Source of the DNA: Pantoea agglomerans
Lineage (GTDB): Bacteria > Pseudomonadota > Gammaproteobacteria > Enterobacterales > Enterobacteriaceae
Direction of reading: 5' to 3'
NCBI RefSeq assembly: GCF_020149765.1
Contig: NZ_CP083809.1
Location: 2,542,001-2,606,000 of the forward strand
Length of the DNA stretch: 64,000 bases
The first letter of the stretch is position 1, and each line of letters starts with the position of its first letter. Under the pieces are notes generated by a model, which searched no databases, was not told the DNA's origin, and was given only the letters and a program-made list of their open reading frames with translations. Below, in pieces: positions 45,468 to 55,198 of this stretch. The position numbers were made by a program, and so were the translations under genes.

Positions 45468-46048
45468 TACCATGCATTCAGCTCCGCCCTGACCGTTAGC
45501 GGCAGGGCGGCTTCATGTCGTCCCTTTATCGCCCCCTCCAGCGCCAGCAGCGTTTTAAAGCCGATATGCTGGTTTATCGCTCTGAGCCTGAGCCAGCAGC
45601 GTTTCGATCCCAGCTCCATCAAATGCTGCACGCTTCTCACCCCCGCCTCGTGCAGCAGAAGCTCCATGCGCAGGCTGAGATTGGGCAGATCCTTCAGCCG
45701 CAGCGGCCTCTGTCTGGCCTGCGACGCCTGGCGTGCGGTGCGCAACGAAGCGGCGGAAAGAGACAGCAGCTGCTCGGGGTCACTCCATAGCACGTCGTCG
45801 ACGCGATAGTAGTCGAGGCAGACCGCGGTACCGCGCTTGCGAAACAGCAGCGGCTGCATAGGCTGGCGCGTCGCATATTGCCGCAGCGCTTCGCTGGCGC
45901 GCAGATAGAGTGCGTCATCGCTAATCAGCGCGAAAACCACTTTTTCGACGGCCAGCGCATAGCCGCCGAACTGGGTGCGCGCCTCGATATGGCCTAGCGC
46001 GGCCAGGCGATTACGAGACTGTTCTACAATGGGGTGCTTTTTTTTCAT
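45437..46048 (-). CDS. sxy: Competence regulator Sxy/TfoX
   Basis: A 203-aa CRP-S co-activator. The N-terminal TfoX domain contains ARTQFGGYALAVEKVVFALI, followed by LFRKRGTAVCLDYYRVDDVL; the C-terminal helix-hairpin-helix-like domain has LSLRMELLLHEAGVRSVQHL. With CRP it activates competence-type DNA uptake genes. ATG 46048 follows AAGGAGAGCGTGTT. Convergent to yccS, divergent from sulA. Confidence 0.95.
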   Translation of the reverse strand: MKKKHPIVEQSRNRLAALGHIEARTQFGGYALAVEKVVFALISDDALYLRASEALRQYATRQPMQPLLFRKRGTAVCLDYYRVDDVLWSDPEQLLSLSAASLRTARQASQARQRPLRLKDLPNLSLRMELLLHEAGVRSVQHLMELGSKRCWLRLRAINQHIGFKTLLALEGAIKGRHEAALPLTVRAELNAWYQEALKGGLS

Positions 46049-46221
46049 AACACGCTCTCCTTGTGCAGAAAATTACTAAAAATCCATGGGTATCAGTTCG
46101 TTAGAGATATAGAAAAAATCAGTTAAGGGTTCAATTAATTCTTTTCCTTAAGCCTGACCTTCTGCCTTTTTTGCGAGCCGTTTTCCAAATTTGAGGTTGA
46201 TCTTTATCCAGGAAGTCATTA

Positions 46222-46237
46222 CTGTATATCCATACAG
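46222..46237. promoter_or_regulatory. LexA box of sulA
   Basis: CTGTATATCCATACAG fits the LexA consensus CTGT-N8-ACAG fully and lies 23 nt before the sulA start. Confidence 0.93.
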
Positions 46238-46259
46238 TCCAATGCTGAGTGGTTAACTT

Positions 46260-46751
46260 ATGCGCACCCAACACTTTAATAATGCAGGCTTTGCTCACCG
46301 TCACGTTTCCGCTTCTAAGCCGTCGCAGCACAGCGGCTGGATTACGGAATTGCGCTACAGCGAACAGCCCGGCATGATGCAAATGTTGCTGCTGCCGTTA
46401 CTGCAACAGCTCAGCAAGGAGTCTCGCTGGCAGCTCTGGCTGACGCCCGCGCACAAGCTGAATCGCGCCTGGCTGCAACAGTCGGGTCTGCCGCTGGAAA
46501 AAAGCATGCACGTTGCGGATTCTGAGCGTTGCACCTCTGTTGAGGCGATGATTAAAGCGTTGCGTACCGGGAATTACAGCGTCGTGCTGGCGTGGATACC
46601 GTACGATCTGGACGAGGAAGAACGGCGCGAATTAGAACTGGCGGCGGCGGAAGGTAAAGCGCTGGGGTTGATAATGCGTCCCAATGGGACGGCAGAACCC
46701 TCGCTGCGACCAACTAAAGGGCGAAAAATTCAGTCCGATTTGTTTCATTAA
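46260..46751 (+). CDS. sulA: SOS cell-division inhibitor SulA
   Basis: 163 aa. When DNA is damaged, SulA binds FtsZ and blocks Z-ring assembly until Lon degrades it. RecA-like fold with LLLPLLQQLSKESRWQLWLTPAHKLNRAWLQQSGLPLEKSM as core. The C-terminal residues RKIQSDLFH fit the Lon-recognised end, finishing in His. It stands between sxy and ompA as in E. coli, with a perfect LexA box upstream. Confidence 0.96.
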   Translation: MRTQHFNNAGFAHRHVSASKPSQHSGWITELRYSEQPGMMQMLLLPLLQQLSKESRWQLWLTPAHKLNRAWLQQSGLPLEKSMHVADSERCTSVEAMIKALRTGNYSVVLAWIPYDLDEEERRELELAAAEGKALGLIMRPNGTAEPSLRPTKGRKIQSDLFH

Positions 46752-46793
46752 GTAAAAATAAGATTTATCTCGGGTCAATTGCCTTTTTTGTTT

Positions 46794-46843
46794 CAGCTAA
46801 ACCACTGATTCTTTTCCCTCCAGCTTTGACAATGGTTTAGCTG
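46794..46843 (+). terminator. Long inverted repeat downstream of sulA
   Basis: CAGCTAAACCA (46794-46804) and its exact complement TGGTTTAGCTG (46833-46843) with a 28-nt loop, then CATTTTG. A possible terminator for sulA or a protein site; the large loop makes it atypical. Confidence 0.4.
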
Positions 46844-46939
46844 CATTTTGCCTTTAAGCGCGACGGTATTAAGACCGCGCCAAATGTTAGAATATGTGTA
46901 TAAAGCCCTGTTTTTTTGCAGCATCCCCTCACATCATAC

Positions 46940-46967
46940 TTGTAACTTTCCAATCTCGTTGTAGACT
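46940..46967 (+). promoter_or_regulatory. ompA promoter
   Basis: TTGTAA (46940-46945), 16-nt spacer, TAGACT (46962-46967), followed by TTTACCTCGCCAGG as in the E. coli ompA promoter. It predicts a start near 46975 and a leader of about 130 nt, long and structured as known for this very stable mRNA. The last 20 nt, GATAACGAGGCGCAAA before ATG, match the MicA small-RNA target of E. coli. Confidence 0.8.
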
Positions 46968-47104
46968 TTACCTCGCCAGGGTGCTCAATAATCTCCGTTT
47001 TTTAATCGGTAGAGTCATAAGCGAGCGTATTAACCCGGCGAAGGATTACAACCAAGAGCATCCCTTTTTGCTCATTGCCTATTTGGATGATAACGAGGCG
47101 CAAA

Positions 47105-48172
47105 ATGAAAAAGACAGCTATCGCAATTGCAGTGGCACTGGCTGGCTTCGCTACCGTAGCGCAGGCCGCTCCGAAAGATGACACCTGGTACACCGGTGCT
47201 AAACTGGGCTGGTCTCAGTATCACGATACTGGTTACTACGGTAACGGTTATGGCAACAACAATGGCCCGACTCACGAATCTCAGCTTGGCGCTGGCGCAT
47301 TCGTAGGTTACCAGGCTAACCCGTACCTGGGCTTCGAGCTGGGCTACGACTGGCTTGGCCGTATGCCGAACAAAGGCACCGTAAACAACGGCGCATTCAA
47401 AGCACAGGGCGTTCAGCTGGCTGCTAAACTGAGCTATCCGATCACTGACGATCTGGATGTCTACACCCGCCTGGGTGGTATGGTATGGCGTGCTGACGCA
47501 ACTCAGAACAACGTTGTCAACGGCCGCATCAGCGACCACGACACCGGCGTTTCTCCGCTGGCAGCAGTGGGTGTTGAATACGCTCTGACTCAGAACTGGG
47601 CAACTCGTCTGGACTACCAGTGGGTTAACAACATCGGTGACGCACAGACCGTTGGCGCACGTCCTGACAACGGCATGCTGAGCGTAGGCGTTTCATACCG
47701 CTTCGGTCAGGATGAAGTTGCACCGGTTGTTGCTCCGGCTCCGGCTCCGGCTCCAGTTGTTGAAACCAAGCGTTTCACCCTGAAGTCTGACGTCCTGTTC
47801 ACCTTCAACAAGTCTACCCTGAAGCCGGAAGGCCAGCAGGCTCTGGATCAGCTGTACAGCCAGCTGAGCTCAATGGATCCGAAAGACGGTTCAGTCGTCG
47901 TTCTGGGCTTCACTGACCGCATCGGCTCTGACCAGTACAACCAGAAACTGTCTGAGAAACGCGCTCAGTCTGTGGTTGACTACCTGGTTTCTAAAGGTAT
48001 CCCGTCTAACAAGATCTCTGCACGTGGCATGGGCGAATCTAACCCAGTTACCGGCAACACCTGTGACAGCGTAAAAGGCCGTCAGGCTCTGATCGACTGC
48101 CTGGGTCCGGACCGTCGCGTAGAAATCGACGTGAAAGGTATCAAAGACGTTGTAACTCAGCCGCAGGCTTAA
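47105..48172 (+). CDS. ompA: Outer-membrane protein A
   Basis: 355 aa. Signal peptide to residue 21 (AGFATVAQA), eight-stranded barrel (about 22-195) with loops such as [17 protein letters not shown], then an Ala-Pro hinge ([11 protein letters not shown]). The C-terminal OmpA domain binds peptidoglycan with [28 protein letters not shown]. It links the outer membrane to the wall. Codon use is strongly biased to the abundant codon set and the GC content is lower than in neighbours, as expected for a very highly expressed gene. Confidence 0.98.
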   Translation: MKKTAIAIAVALAGFATVAQAAPKDDTWYTGAKLGWSQYHDTGYYGNGYGNNNGPTHESQLGAGAFVGYQANPYLGFELGYDWLGRMPNKGTVNNGAFKAQGVQLAAKLSYPITDDLDVYTRLGGMVWRADATQNNVVNGRISDHDTGVSPLAAVGVEYALTQNWATRLDYQWVNNIGDAQTVGARPDNGMLSVGVSYRFGQDEVAPVVAPAPAPAPVVETKRFTLKSDVLFTFNKSTLKPEGQQALDQLYSQLSSMDPKDGSVVVLGFTDRIGSDQYNQKLSEKRAQSVVDYLVSKGIPSNKISARGMGESNPVTGNTCDSVKGRQALIDCLGPDRRVEIDVKGIKDVVTQPQA

Positions 48173-48185
48173 GTTACCTCGTAAG

Positions 48186-48213
48186 AAAAAACCCCGCAAA
48201 GCGGGGTTTTTTT
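48186..48213 (+). terminator. Intrinsic terminator of ompA
   Basis: AAAAACCCCGC, 3-nt loop, GCGGGGTTTTT and more T residues, 14 nt after the stop. The A run also gives a T run on the other strand, where matP ends 30 nt away the other way. Confidence 0.95.
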
Positions 48214-48242
48214 ATGTCTGCTGTTTAGCTTAACGCGCTGCG

Positions 48243-48710
48243 CTATTCGCTGCCCGTTTCTGATTTGCCGAGGATAGCCTGCAGATCCTGTTTCAGGCTC
48301 GACATCTGCGTGGCATATTTCTCTTTACGTTCTGCATCTTCAATCAGCTGAACGATGGTTTCCGACAGCGTGCAGCCGCGGCGCTGCGCCAGCCCCGCCA
48401 GGCGTTGCCACACCAGATACTCCAGATCGATCGACTTCTTACGGGTATGCTGATGTTCTGCGTTGAAGTGCCGCTTGCGGCGCGCGCGAATGGTCTGTTT
48501 CAGCCGATTATCCAGATCCGGGTGAATATGTTGCGCGATCCATTCAGCCACATCAACCGGACGGTTTTCCATTGAGAGCAGTTCATCCACCGCTGCCTGC
48601 GCGGCGCTAAGCTCAAGATAACGTGTGATCGGCTCGCCTTCCCGGTGCTTTTTCACCAGGTATTTCCATTTCCATCCACTTTCAAGATTTTCGAGTTGTT
48701 GGTATTTCAT
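48243..48710 (-). CDS. matP: Macrodomain Ter protein MatP
   Basis: 155 aa from ATG 48710 ([20 protein letters not shown]); the frame stays open upstream but the homologous start is clear. It binds matS sites and organises the Ter macrodomain and late division through ZapB. The DNA-binding region is [20 protein letters not shown], and a C-terminal ribbon-helix-helix and coiled coil drive tetramerisation. It implies that the window lies in the Ter half of the chromosome in E. coli-like order. Confidence 0.96.
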   Translation of the reverse strand: MKYQQLENLESGWKWKYLVKKHREGEPITRYLELSAAQAAVDELLSMENRPVDVAEWIAQHIHPDLDNRLKQTIRARRKRHFNAEHQHTRKKSIDLEYLVWQRLAGLAQRRGCTLSETIVQLIEDAERKEKYATQMSSLKQDLQAILGKSETGSE

Positions 48711-48878
48711 CGGAATCTCATCGTGACCGCGTAACAAACTAAGAATAACAGCTTTTATGCTCGATGCAGTAAGGAAAAAGGCGCGGCAGGTCTCAGGGTT
48801 AATCCGAACCATGCAGTGCTTAACAAAGGGCTTTCCTGTATAATCCCGCTTTTCTTTAATTAACCAAATGCGATTATT

Positions 48879-50630
48879 TTGACCAGCTCCCAACTTTCCT
48901 GGCAAGACCTGCAGCCGAATATTACCGGATACGCGTCCGTTTTCTCCCGTATTACCGAAGAAGAGACCGATAGCCTGGCGACGGTACAGCCGCGTTTGCT
49001 GAATGCGCTGGCCTGTCTCGATCAGCAGGCCGAGGGCTTTCCCCTTCTGCTGGTATGTAGTCAGGAGAACCTGGACTACCTGGAGCTTATCGCGCGCCAG
49101 ATGGAGCGTATCGCCACCGAACCCGCAGCACTGTTCGGCGGACATTATCATATTATCGCGGATAACGTGACCCTCCAGCCGCCCGGCGATGCCTCGCATC
49201 CTTTTACCGGCAGCGGTCAGGTTCATTTCGCGGAGTGGATTGAGAACGACCAGCTGTTTGGCTGCGTGCGCCTGCACCGCGATCGCCTCCAGCTTGAGCC
49301 GGGCCTGATTCACCGCGCCAACGGCGGAACCCTGGTGCTGTCGCTGCGCACCCTGCAGGCGCAGCCGCTGCTGTGGCTGCGCCTGAAGCGCGCTATCCAG
49401 CTCGGTCGCCTTGAGTGGCAGTCGCCCGATGAGCGTCATCCCCTGCCGGTTTCCATTCCCGCGCTTCCGCTAAGCCTGAAGCTGGTGCTCTGCGGCGACC
49501 GCGATGCGCTGGCGGCATTTCAGGAGAGCGATCCTGAACTGCACGAGATGGCGATCTATACTGAATTCGAAGAGAACATGCAGATCGTCGACGAAGACGA
49601 TATGCTCGCCTGGTGCCGCTGGGCGCAGGATGTCGCGCTGCAGGCGGGCCTGCCCGCTCCGCAGGTCGACTTCTGGCCGCCGCTGATCCGCGAAGCGGTG
49701 CGTTACACCGGCGATCAGGAAGTGCTGCCCCTCTGCCCGCGCTGGCTGCTGCGTCAGATGCGCGAAGCCTTCGCGCAGGAGAACGCCCTCAGCGAGGCGG
49801 CGCTGGTCAGCGCCCTTGACGTGCGCACCTGGCGCGAAGCGTTCCTCGCCGAGCGCATGCGCGACGAAATTCTGCTGAAGCAGATCCTGATTGAAACTGA
49901 AGGCGACGTCGTTGGCCAAATCAACGGCCTCTCCGTGGTGGAGTTCCCGGGCCATCCGCGCCCGTGGGGCGAGCCCTCGCGCATTACCTGCGTCGTCCAT
50001 CCGGGCGACGGCGAGTTTACCGACGTCGAACGCAAAGCTGAGCTGGGCGGCAATATCCATGCTAAAGGCATGATGATTATGCAGGCGTATCTTATCGCCG
50101 AGCTGGAGCTGGATCAGCAGCTGCCCTTCTCCGCATCGCTGGTGTTTGAACAATCCTACTCGGAGGTCGACGGCGACAGCGCCTCGCTGGCTGAACTGTG
50201 CGCCCTTATCAGCGCGCTGGCTAATCAGCCGATTAACCAGCAAATTGCGGTAACAGGATCGGTGGATCAGTTCGGCAACGTGCAGCCGGTGGGCGGCCTG
50301 AATGAGAAAATTGAAGGCTTCTTCGCGATTTGCAACGAGCGTGAACTTACCGGCCAGCAGGGCGTAATTATTCCGGCGTGCAATGTGCGTCACCTCTGCC
50401 TGAGCCAGGATGTAGTCGACGCCGTTGAGCAGGGCCGTTTTCATATCTGGGCGATCGATCGCGCCGATGAGGCGCTGCCGCTGCTGACCGGTATTGTCTG
50501 GCACAGCGAAGAGGAGAACGGCGACGCGCTGCTGCGCCGCATCCAGGATCGTATTACCCAACTCAATCAGCAGGAAGCGAGCCATCGCCCCTGGCCGCTT
50601 CGCTGGCTAAACTGGTTCAACCAGAACTGA
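48879..50630 (+). CDS. lonH: Lon-like protease homologue LonH (YcbZ)
   Basis: 583 aa. The C-terminal Lon-type S16 protease domain has the Ser-Lys dyad: Ser in [18 protein letters not shown] and Lys in [13 protein letters not shown]. The N-terminal half is a degenerate AAA+-like region without a good Walker A. The start is TTG 48879, as it is the only start giving [11 protein letters not shown]; the ribosome-binding site is poor. In E. coli the product is an uncharacterised putative protease. It is 67 nt before fabA, and its last codons overlap a FadR-like palindrome. Confidence 0.92.
   Translation: MTSSQLSWQDLQPNITGYASVFSRITEEETDSLATVQPRLLNALACLDQQAEGFPLLLVCSQENLDYLELIARQMERIATEPAALFGGHYHIIADNVTLQPPGDASHPFTGSGQVHFAEWIENDQLFGCVRLHRDRLQLEPGLIHRANGGTLVLSLRTLQAQPLLWLRLKRAIQLGRLEWQSPDERHPLPVSIPALPLSLKLVLCGDRDALAAFQESDPELHEMAIYTEFEENMQIVDEDDMLAWCRWAQDVALQAGLPAPQVDFWPPLIREAVRYTGDQEVLPLCPRWLLRQMREAFAQENALSEAALVSALDVRTWREAFLAERMRDEILLKQILIETEGDVVGQINGLSVVEFPGHPRPWGEPSRITCVVHPGDGEFTDVERKAELGGNIHAKGMMIMQAYLIAELELDQQLPFSASLVFEQSYSEVDGDSASLAELCALISALANQPINQQIAVTGSVDQFGNVQPVGGLNEKIEGFFAICNERELTGQQGVIIPACNVRHLCLSQDVVDAVEQGRFHIWAIDRADEALPLLTGIVWHSEEENGDALLRRIQDRITQLNQQEASHRPWPLRWLNWFNQN
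50610..50626. promoter_or_regulatory. Possible FadR site upstream of fabA
   Basis: AACTGGTTCAACCAGAA keeps the FadR core TGGT-N3-ACCA with symmetric flanks. FadR activates fabA in E. coli from an upstream site. It overlaps the end of lonH. Confidence 0.5.
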
Positions 50631-50641
50631 TTGAATTGCCC

Positions 50642-50659
50642 GGCGTACAGCTGTTCGCT
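50642..50659. promoter_or_regulatory. FabR-type palindrome before fabA
   Basis: GGCGTACA-GC-TGTTCGCT is close to the FabR palindrome AGCGTACA-nn-TGTACGCT recalled for fabA and fabB. FabR represses unsaturated fatty acid synthesis. It ends 38 nt before the fabA start. Confidence 0.65.
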
Positions 50660-50697
50660 AAACTTCGTGCTTCACTAAAACAAGGCTTATTGAAAAC

Positions 50698-51216
50698 ATG
50701 GTTGATAAACGCGAATCCTATAGCAAAGAGGACCTGATTGCGTCAGGTCGCGGTGAACTGTTTGGCGAGAACGGTCCGCCGCTTCCGTCAGGCAACATGT
50801 TGATGATGGACCGCGTGGTCAAGATGACCGAAGATGGCGGTAAGTTCGACAAAGGCTTCGTTGAAGCCGAGCTGGATATCAATCCGGACTTGTGGTTTTT
50901 CGCCTGCCACTTTATTGGCGATCCGGTGATGCCGGGCTGTCTCGGCCTGGATGCGATGTGGCAGCTGGTTGGGTTCTATCTGGGCTGGCTGGGCGGCGAA
51001 GGCAAAGGCCGCGCGCTGGGCGTAGGCGAAGTGAAATTCACCGGCCAGGTGCTGCCGACCGCGAAAAAAGTGACCTACCGCATTCACTTCAAGCGCGTCA
51101 TTAATCGTAAGCTGGTGATGGGCGTCGCCGATGGCGAAGTCTTCGTAGATGGTAACCTGATTTACTCTGCCAGCGATCTGAAAGTCGGTCTGTTTAAAGA
51201 CACTAACGCTTTCTGA
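50698..51216 (+). CDS. fabA: 3-hydroxydecanoyl-ACP dehydratase/isomerase FabA
   Basis: 172 aa, the E. coli length. A hot-dog dehydratase that makes trans-2- and then cis-3-decenoyl-ACP, the branch point to unsaturated fatty acids. Active-site His and Asp are in [22 protein letters not shown] (about residues 68-89). Flanked by FabR- and FadR-like sites and a terminator. Confidence 0.98.
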   Translation: MVDKRESYSKEDLIASGRGELFGENGPPLPSGNMLMMDRVVKMTEDGGKFDKGFVEAELDINPDLWFFACHFIGDPVMPGCLGLDAMWQLVGFYLGWLGGEGKGRALGVGEVKFTGQVLPTAKKVTYRIHFKRVINRKLVMGVADGEVFVDGNLIYSASDLKVGLFKDTNAF

Positions 51217-51228
51217 TGGCACAAATGA

Positions 51229-51256
51229 AAACCTCCGCCTGCGCGGAGGTTTCTTC
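51229..51256. terminator. Bidirectional terminator between fabA and rmf
   Basis: AAACCTCCGC paired with GCGGAGGTTT (4-nt loop), 12 nt after fabA, with short T runs on both sides; rmf converges from the right. Confidence 0.85.
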
Positions 51257-51273
51257 CTTTTCCTGACGGTCGA

Positions 51274-51441
51274 TTACGCCGTAACCGCCCTGTCCTCCAT
51301 GGCTTGTCGCCAACCTCCCAACCAGTGAGACTTAGCCTCAATCATCTGATACGGACACATCTCTTTTGAGCGTCCTGTAATACCGGCCTGGTAGCCACGT
51401 GAGTGAGCGCGTTCAAGGCGGTCTCGTTTCTGTCTCTTCAT
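51274..51441 (-). CDS. rmf: Ribosome modulation factor
   Basis: A 55-aa protein, MKRQKRDRLERAHSRGYQAG onwards, ending in LGGWRQAMEDRAVTA, almost the same as E. coli RMF. RMF dimerises 70S ribosomes into inactive 100S particles in stationary phase. Very basic, no membrane segment. Position between fabA and pqiC is conserved. Upstream (51442-51650) is its promoter region, AT-rich with no other gene. Confidence 0.97.
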   Translation of the reverse strand: MKRQKRDRLERAHSRGYQAGITGRSKEMCPYQMIEAKSHWLGGWRQAMEDRAVTA

Positions 51442-51649
51442 ACTCCGTATCCCTCATATCAGGTCTGTGGAATCTGGTGGAAAGAAATAGAGTGGCGAAT
51501 AATTACTCAGCCACTATTAAGTTCTACCCGCCCCGCCTCGAAAGGTCAATGCGCAAATTTCACGCCAGTGTCATCATTTTGACGCGAAATCGCCATGTTT
51601 TCGCCTGCGCGCAGGACCACGCTTTCGCTTATCGTCCTGAAGCGGCAAT

Positions 51650-51699
51650 AAAAAAAGCTCCCGATCGCCGCCGCTTTTCGCTGACGGCAACCGGGAGCT
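51650..51699 (-). terminator. Intrinsic terminator of the pqiABC operon
   Basis: AGCTCCCG (51656-51663) and CGGGAGCT (51692-51699) with an inner GC-rich hairpin between, followed on the minus strand by a T run. It lies 21 nt after the pqiC stop. Confidence 0.85.
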
Positions 51700-51720
51700 G
51701 AACACCATCTTTAGCAAATT

Positions 51721-52287
51721 TTATTCTGTGGTTATCGCCGCGTTGGCAATCTGCTGCGCAGTTTGCTGCCAGCCGATAGCCAGAGTGCGCACCAGCGCGT
51801 CATAGCCATCTTCGTTCTGCGGCAGCGCCAGGTCGAATCCCTGCTTCACCACACGTCCGTTATGCTGCAGCACCCATTCGCCACTCACCACGGCGCGCCC
51901 GTCATAGCGGCCCTGGAATCCGGTTACCGTGACGCTCAGCGTGTCATGCTTTTCGCCCAGCGGCGCGGCGGAAACCAGCCGCCCCGGCAGCGCCTTGCTC
52001 AGGTTCGCCACCAGCGTTTGCTGCAGCTGCTGATCCAGCGGGCTGGCCCAGAGATTATTGGCAGCGATAACGTATTTCACGTCGCTGGTCTGGTAAACCA
52101 GCCCGTTACCCGCCAGATAATCAGGCACCGCCACCTGCTGAACCCATAGCGCTGGCGGCTGCGCGTCGCCGCCGCTGCGTACCTGCATCGCCGCCGGCTT
52201 CGACGGCAGCTGGTAATAGGTGTTATTGATGGTGCTGCTGCATGCGCTCAGCAGCAGCGCGGCGCATAAAACGGCTCCTTTTCTCAC
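51721..52287 (-). CDS. pqiC: PqiC outer-membrane lipoprotein
   Basis: 188 aa. Lipoprotein signal with lipobox LLLSAC (Cys16); ABC-type transport auxiliary domain. It anchors the PqiB needle at the outer membrane in a system thought to move lipids between membranes. ATG overlaps the pqiB stop by 4 nt. Confidence 0.95.
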   Translation of the reverse strand: MRKGAVLCAALLLSACSSTINNTYYQLPSKPAAMQVRSGGDAQPPALWVQQVAVPDYLAGNGLVYQTSDVKYVIAANNLWASPLDQQLQQTLVANLSKALPGRLVSAAPLGEKHDTLSVTVTGFQGRYDGRAVVSGEWVLQHNGRVVKQGFDLALPQNEDGYDALVRTLAIGWQQTAQQIANAAITTE

Positions 52288-53927
52288 TGTTTCGCCCTCT
52301 TTGGCTGTGGATCCTGACCCGGTTTGGCCTCGAAGACCAGCGCGTTGCTCTTGGTATTAAGGGTTTTCAACACCGGCTGCAGTTCGCGCAGCACCTGATC
52401 GAGTCGCTGCATATCGCCCACCAGCTTGTTGTACGCCGGCGAGCCTGGCTGCAGCCCCTTCATGCTGCGATTCAACTCACGCAGCGTTTGCTGCATATCT
52501 TCCGGCAGCGTTTTCATCGCCGGGCTGGCGGTGATCTGGTTAAGGTTTTTCAGCGTGCCCTGCATTTCACGCAGCGTACGCTGGCTCTCTTTCAGCGTGC
52601 CGGTCGCCTCGGTCACCACGTTGTTAAGCGGCAAGGCGTTGATCTTGTCGAGCGCCGCCACCAGCTTCTGCTGGATCTGGCTCAGGCCACCGCTGGTGGT
52701 CGGAATAATCTCGTAGCCTGCGATTTTGTTCGGGCCTTTATAGGCCGGGACGTTATCGTAGAAGTCGAGATCGATATAGAGCGAGCCAGAGAGCAGGTTG
52801 CCGGTTTTCAACGAGGCGCGCAGGCCGCGTTTTTTGCCATCCTGCAGATGTTGCTCCAGATTAAAGTCCTGACCCAGTCTGGCGATAAAGCGGTCAGGCT
52901 CAATGCGGATCAGCACCGGCACGCGATAGTCGTTATTCAGCGCCTGATTCACTCCATCGGTCATAAAGGGCGCCTGTGCGACCGTTCCCAGACGAATGCC
53001 GCGGAACTCAACCGGCGCGCCCACCTGCAGGCCGCGAATCGAATCGCTGAAGAACATCAGGAAATCGACGTGATTGGTGTAGAGCGAATCCTGAATGCTG
53101 CGCTGGTCGTCGAACAGATGGTAGTCGGCGTTGTTCGCCGCGGCCTGGCCTAAATCCCAGCCGTCCGGCACGTCGAAGCTGACGCCGCCGCTGAAGAGCG
53201 TAGTCAGCGAACCCATCTCCACGCGCATTCCCGACGCCGACATATCCACCGCGATGCCGCTGTCTTTCCAGAAACGCACATTGGTGGTCACCAGCCGATC
53301 GTAGGGCGCAGCGATAAACAGCTGATAGGTCATCATGCGCTTATCGGTATCGAAGGTGCTGGTCTCCACGGTGCCGACGCGATAGCCGCGGAACAATACC
53401 GGATCGCCGGCGTTAAGCTGCCCCGCTTTTTTGCTGTCGAGGGTAATGCGGATGCCTTTTGCATCAGGCGGTGCCAGAGGCGGCGCGTCGAGCAGCTGAT
53501 AGCGCTCTTTCGGCTCCTCTTTTTTGCCGGGCTGCAGCTCAATATAGGCGCCGGAGAGCAGCGTATTGAGGCCAGTCACCCCTTCGCGGCCAATCTGCGG
53601 CTTCACCACCCAGAACACGCTGTCGCCGTACAGCAGCTTTTCCATGCCGGAGTTAAGCCGCGCGGTAATCTCAACGTGATGCAGATCGTCGGTCAGCTCC
53701 GCTTTTTCCACTACGCCGACGTCGACGCTGCGGCTTTTGATGGTGGTTTTACCCGCTTCGATGCCTTCCGCGTTTTCCGTAATCAGGGTCACTTCCGGGC
53801 CGAGGTGGCTGAAGTGGTAAAACAGAATCCATCCGCCGATCAACAGCGTCACGATGGGGACAATCCAGACCGGCGACCAGCGTTTAATCTGGTCGACTTT
53901 GGCATGGCCGTGGTTACTTTCCGTCAA
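52284..53927 (-). CDS. pqiB: PqiB, MCE-domain intermembrane transport protein
   Basis: 547 aa. One N-terminal transmembrane helix (VWIVPIVTLLIGGWILFYHF), three MCE domains (around residues 45-130, 160-230 and 290-400) and a long C-terminal helix forming the hollow needle. It spans the periplasm as a hexamer between PqiA and PqiC. Its start overlaps pqiA by 14 nt. Confidence 0.96.
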   Translation of the reverse strand: MTESNHGHAKVDQIKRWSPVWIVPIVTLLIGGWILFYHFSHLGPEVTLITENAEGIEAGKTTIKSRSVDVGVVEKAELTDDLHHVEITARLNSGMEKLLYGDSVFWVVKPQIGREGVTGLNTLLSGAYIELQPGKKEEPKERYQLLDAPPLAPPDAKGIRITLDSKKAGQLNAGDPVLFRGYRVGTVETSTFDTDKRMMTYQLFIAAPYDRLVTTNVRFWKDSGIAVDMSASGMRVEMGSLTTLFSGGVSFDVPDGWDLGQAAANNADYHLFDDQRSIQDSLYTNHVDFLMFFSDSIRGLQVGAPVEFRGIRLGTVAQAPFMTDGVNQALNNDYRVPVLIRIEPDRFIARLGQDFNLEQHLQDGKKRGLRASLKTGNLLSGSLYIDLDFYDNVPAYKGPNKIAGYEIIPTTSGGLSQIQQKLVAALDKINALPLNNVVTEATGTLKESQRTLREMQGTLKNLNQITASPAMKTLPEDMQQTLRELNRSMKGLQPGSPAYNKLVGDMQRLDQVLRELQPVLKTLNTKSNALVFEAKPGQDPQPKRAKQ

Positions 53928-55182
53928 GGCGCGGCTCCTTTGTAGTGTGTTCCCGTACGCGATCCCAGGTCAGGCGCGGGTCAAACGTCATAGCGGCGAT
54001 CATGGTCAAGATCACCACCAGCGCAAACAGCAGCGCCCCGGTTGCGGGATAAACATTCATCAGTTGCCCCATGCGCACCAGCGCAGAGAGCACGGCGATA
54101 ACAAACACGTCGATCATCGACCAGCGGCCGACAAATTCGACGACTTCATAAATCAGGTGCATCCTTTCGCTGTCGCGCTGGCCGCGTCCGCTGGCGTTCC
54201 AGCAGAGCCAGCCAATCGCCAGCATCTTCAGCGACGGCACCATGATGCTGGCGATAAAAATCACCAGCGCCACCGGGTAGGATCCGTCGCTCCAGAGCAA
54301 AATTACGCCTGCCATAATGTTAGACGGATAAGGCGTCCCCAGGGTTTCGGTCACCATAATCGGCAGCAGGTTGGCGGGAATATAGATCATTAGCGAGGTA
54401 AACAGCAGCGCCAGCGTCCACTGCAGGCTGTGCCTGCGGCGCGCTGCTGCAACCACGCCACAGCGCGGGCAGTCGGGGTGATCCACAGCAAGAATCGCGG
54501 TGCAGCACGGACAGGAGCGCATGCCCTGTTCCAGCCCGCTGACACCTTTTTCCGCCGCATGCGGCAGCGGCGGCATCGGCGCGATCTGGTTCCACAGCCA
54601 GCGGCGGTCCACGCACTGAAAGGCGCGCAGCTGCAGCAGGCAGAACAGGCACCAGGGCCAGAAGCTGGTCTCGAGGCCAATATCGCCGTAGGCCATCAGC
54701 TTAACAAAGCTGACCAGTACGCCGGCCATAAAGATCTCCGCCATCCCCCAGCTGCGCAGCTGAAACAGAATGCGCGCCAGCCCCAGGCGCAGGCTGGGCG
54801 GCATCGGGATGCGGTTCACCAGCAGAATAATGGTCAGCATGCAGAGCGCAGGGATCGCCTGAACAAACACCAGGAACAGCGTGGCCAGACTGCTGTAATC
54901 CTCTGACACCATCACCTGCGGGATCTGCAGCAGCGAAATCTGGCTGCTGAACCCCGCCACCTTCATGGTGATAAAGGGGAACAGGTTGGCCAGCAGCAGC
55001 ATAAACAGCGCCGCCAGCGCGTAGCCGGTTGGCCGTTTGCGCGGCTCCGGCCAGTTAGCAGTCAGCACCGTATGGCAGCGCGGGCAGGACGCGCGGCTGC
55101 CCTGCGGCACGTCCGGCAGTTTTACCATTAAATCGCACTGTGGACAGAGCATCCACGGCTGGCTTTCAGCGGCTGAACACAT
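53914..55182 (-). CDS. pqiA: PqiA inner-membrane protein
   Basis: 422 aa. Two repeats, each beginning with a zinc-ribbon-like Cys pair (CPQCDLMVKLP then CPRCHTV; CPCCTAI then CPRCGVV) and followed by four membrane helices. Inner-membrane partner of PqiB; in E. coli the operon is paraquat-induced through SoxRS. Lies 16 nt after uup on the same strand. Confidence 0.96.
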   Translation of the reverse strand: MCSAAESQPWMLCPQCDLMVKLPDVPQGSRASCPRCHTVLTANWPEPRKRPTGYALAALFMLLLANLFPFITMKVAGFSSQISLLQIPQVMVSEDYSSLATLFLVFVQAIPALCMLTIILLVNRIPMPPSLRLGLARILFQLRSWGMAEIFMAGVLVSFVKLMAYGDIGLETSFWPWCLFCLLQLRAFQCVDRRWLWNQIAPMPPLPHAAEKGVSGLEQGMRSCPCCTAILAVDHPDCPRCGVVAAARRRHSLQWTLALLFTSLMIYIPANLLPIMVTETLGTPYPSNIMAGVILLWSDGSYPVALVIFIASIMVPSLKMLAIGWLCWNASGRGQRDSERMHLIYEVVEFVGRWSMIDVFVIAVLSALVRMGQLMNVYPATGALLFALVVILTMIAAMTFDPRLTWDRVREHTTKEPRLDGK

Positions 55183-55198
55183 CCCGATACCCTTATGG

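Noticed and set aside
46131..46382. 83-codon minus-strand ORF between sxy and sulA
   Set aside because: Runs over the LexA box and the start of sulA on the opposite strand; no ribosome-binding site and no recognisable protein.
51399..51701. 100-codon plus-strand ORF overlapping the rmf start
   Set aside because: It is antisense to the clearly conserved rmf N-terminus, starts with GTG without a ribosome-binding site and has no protein-like composition.
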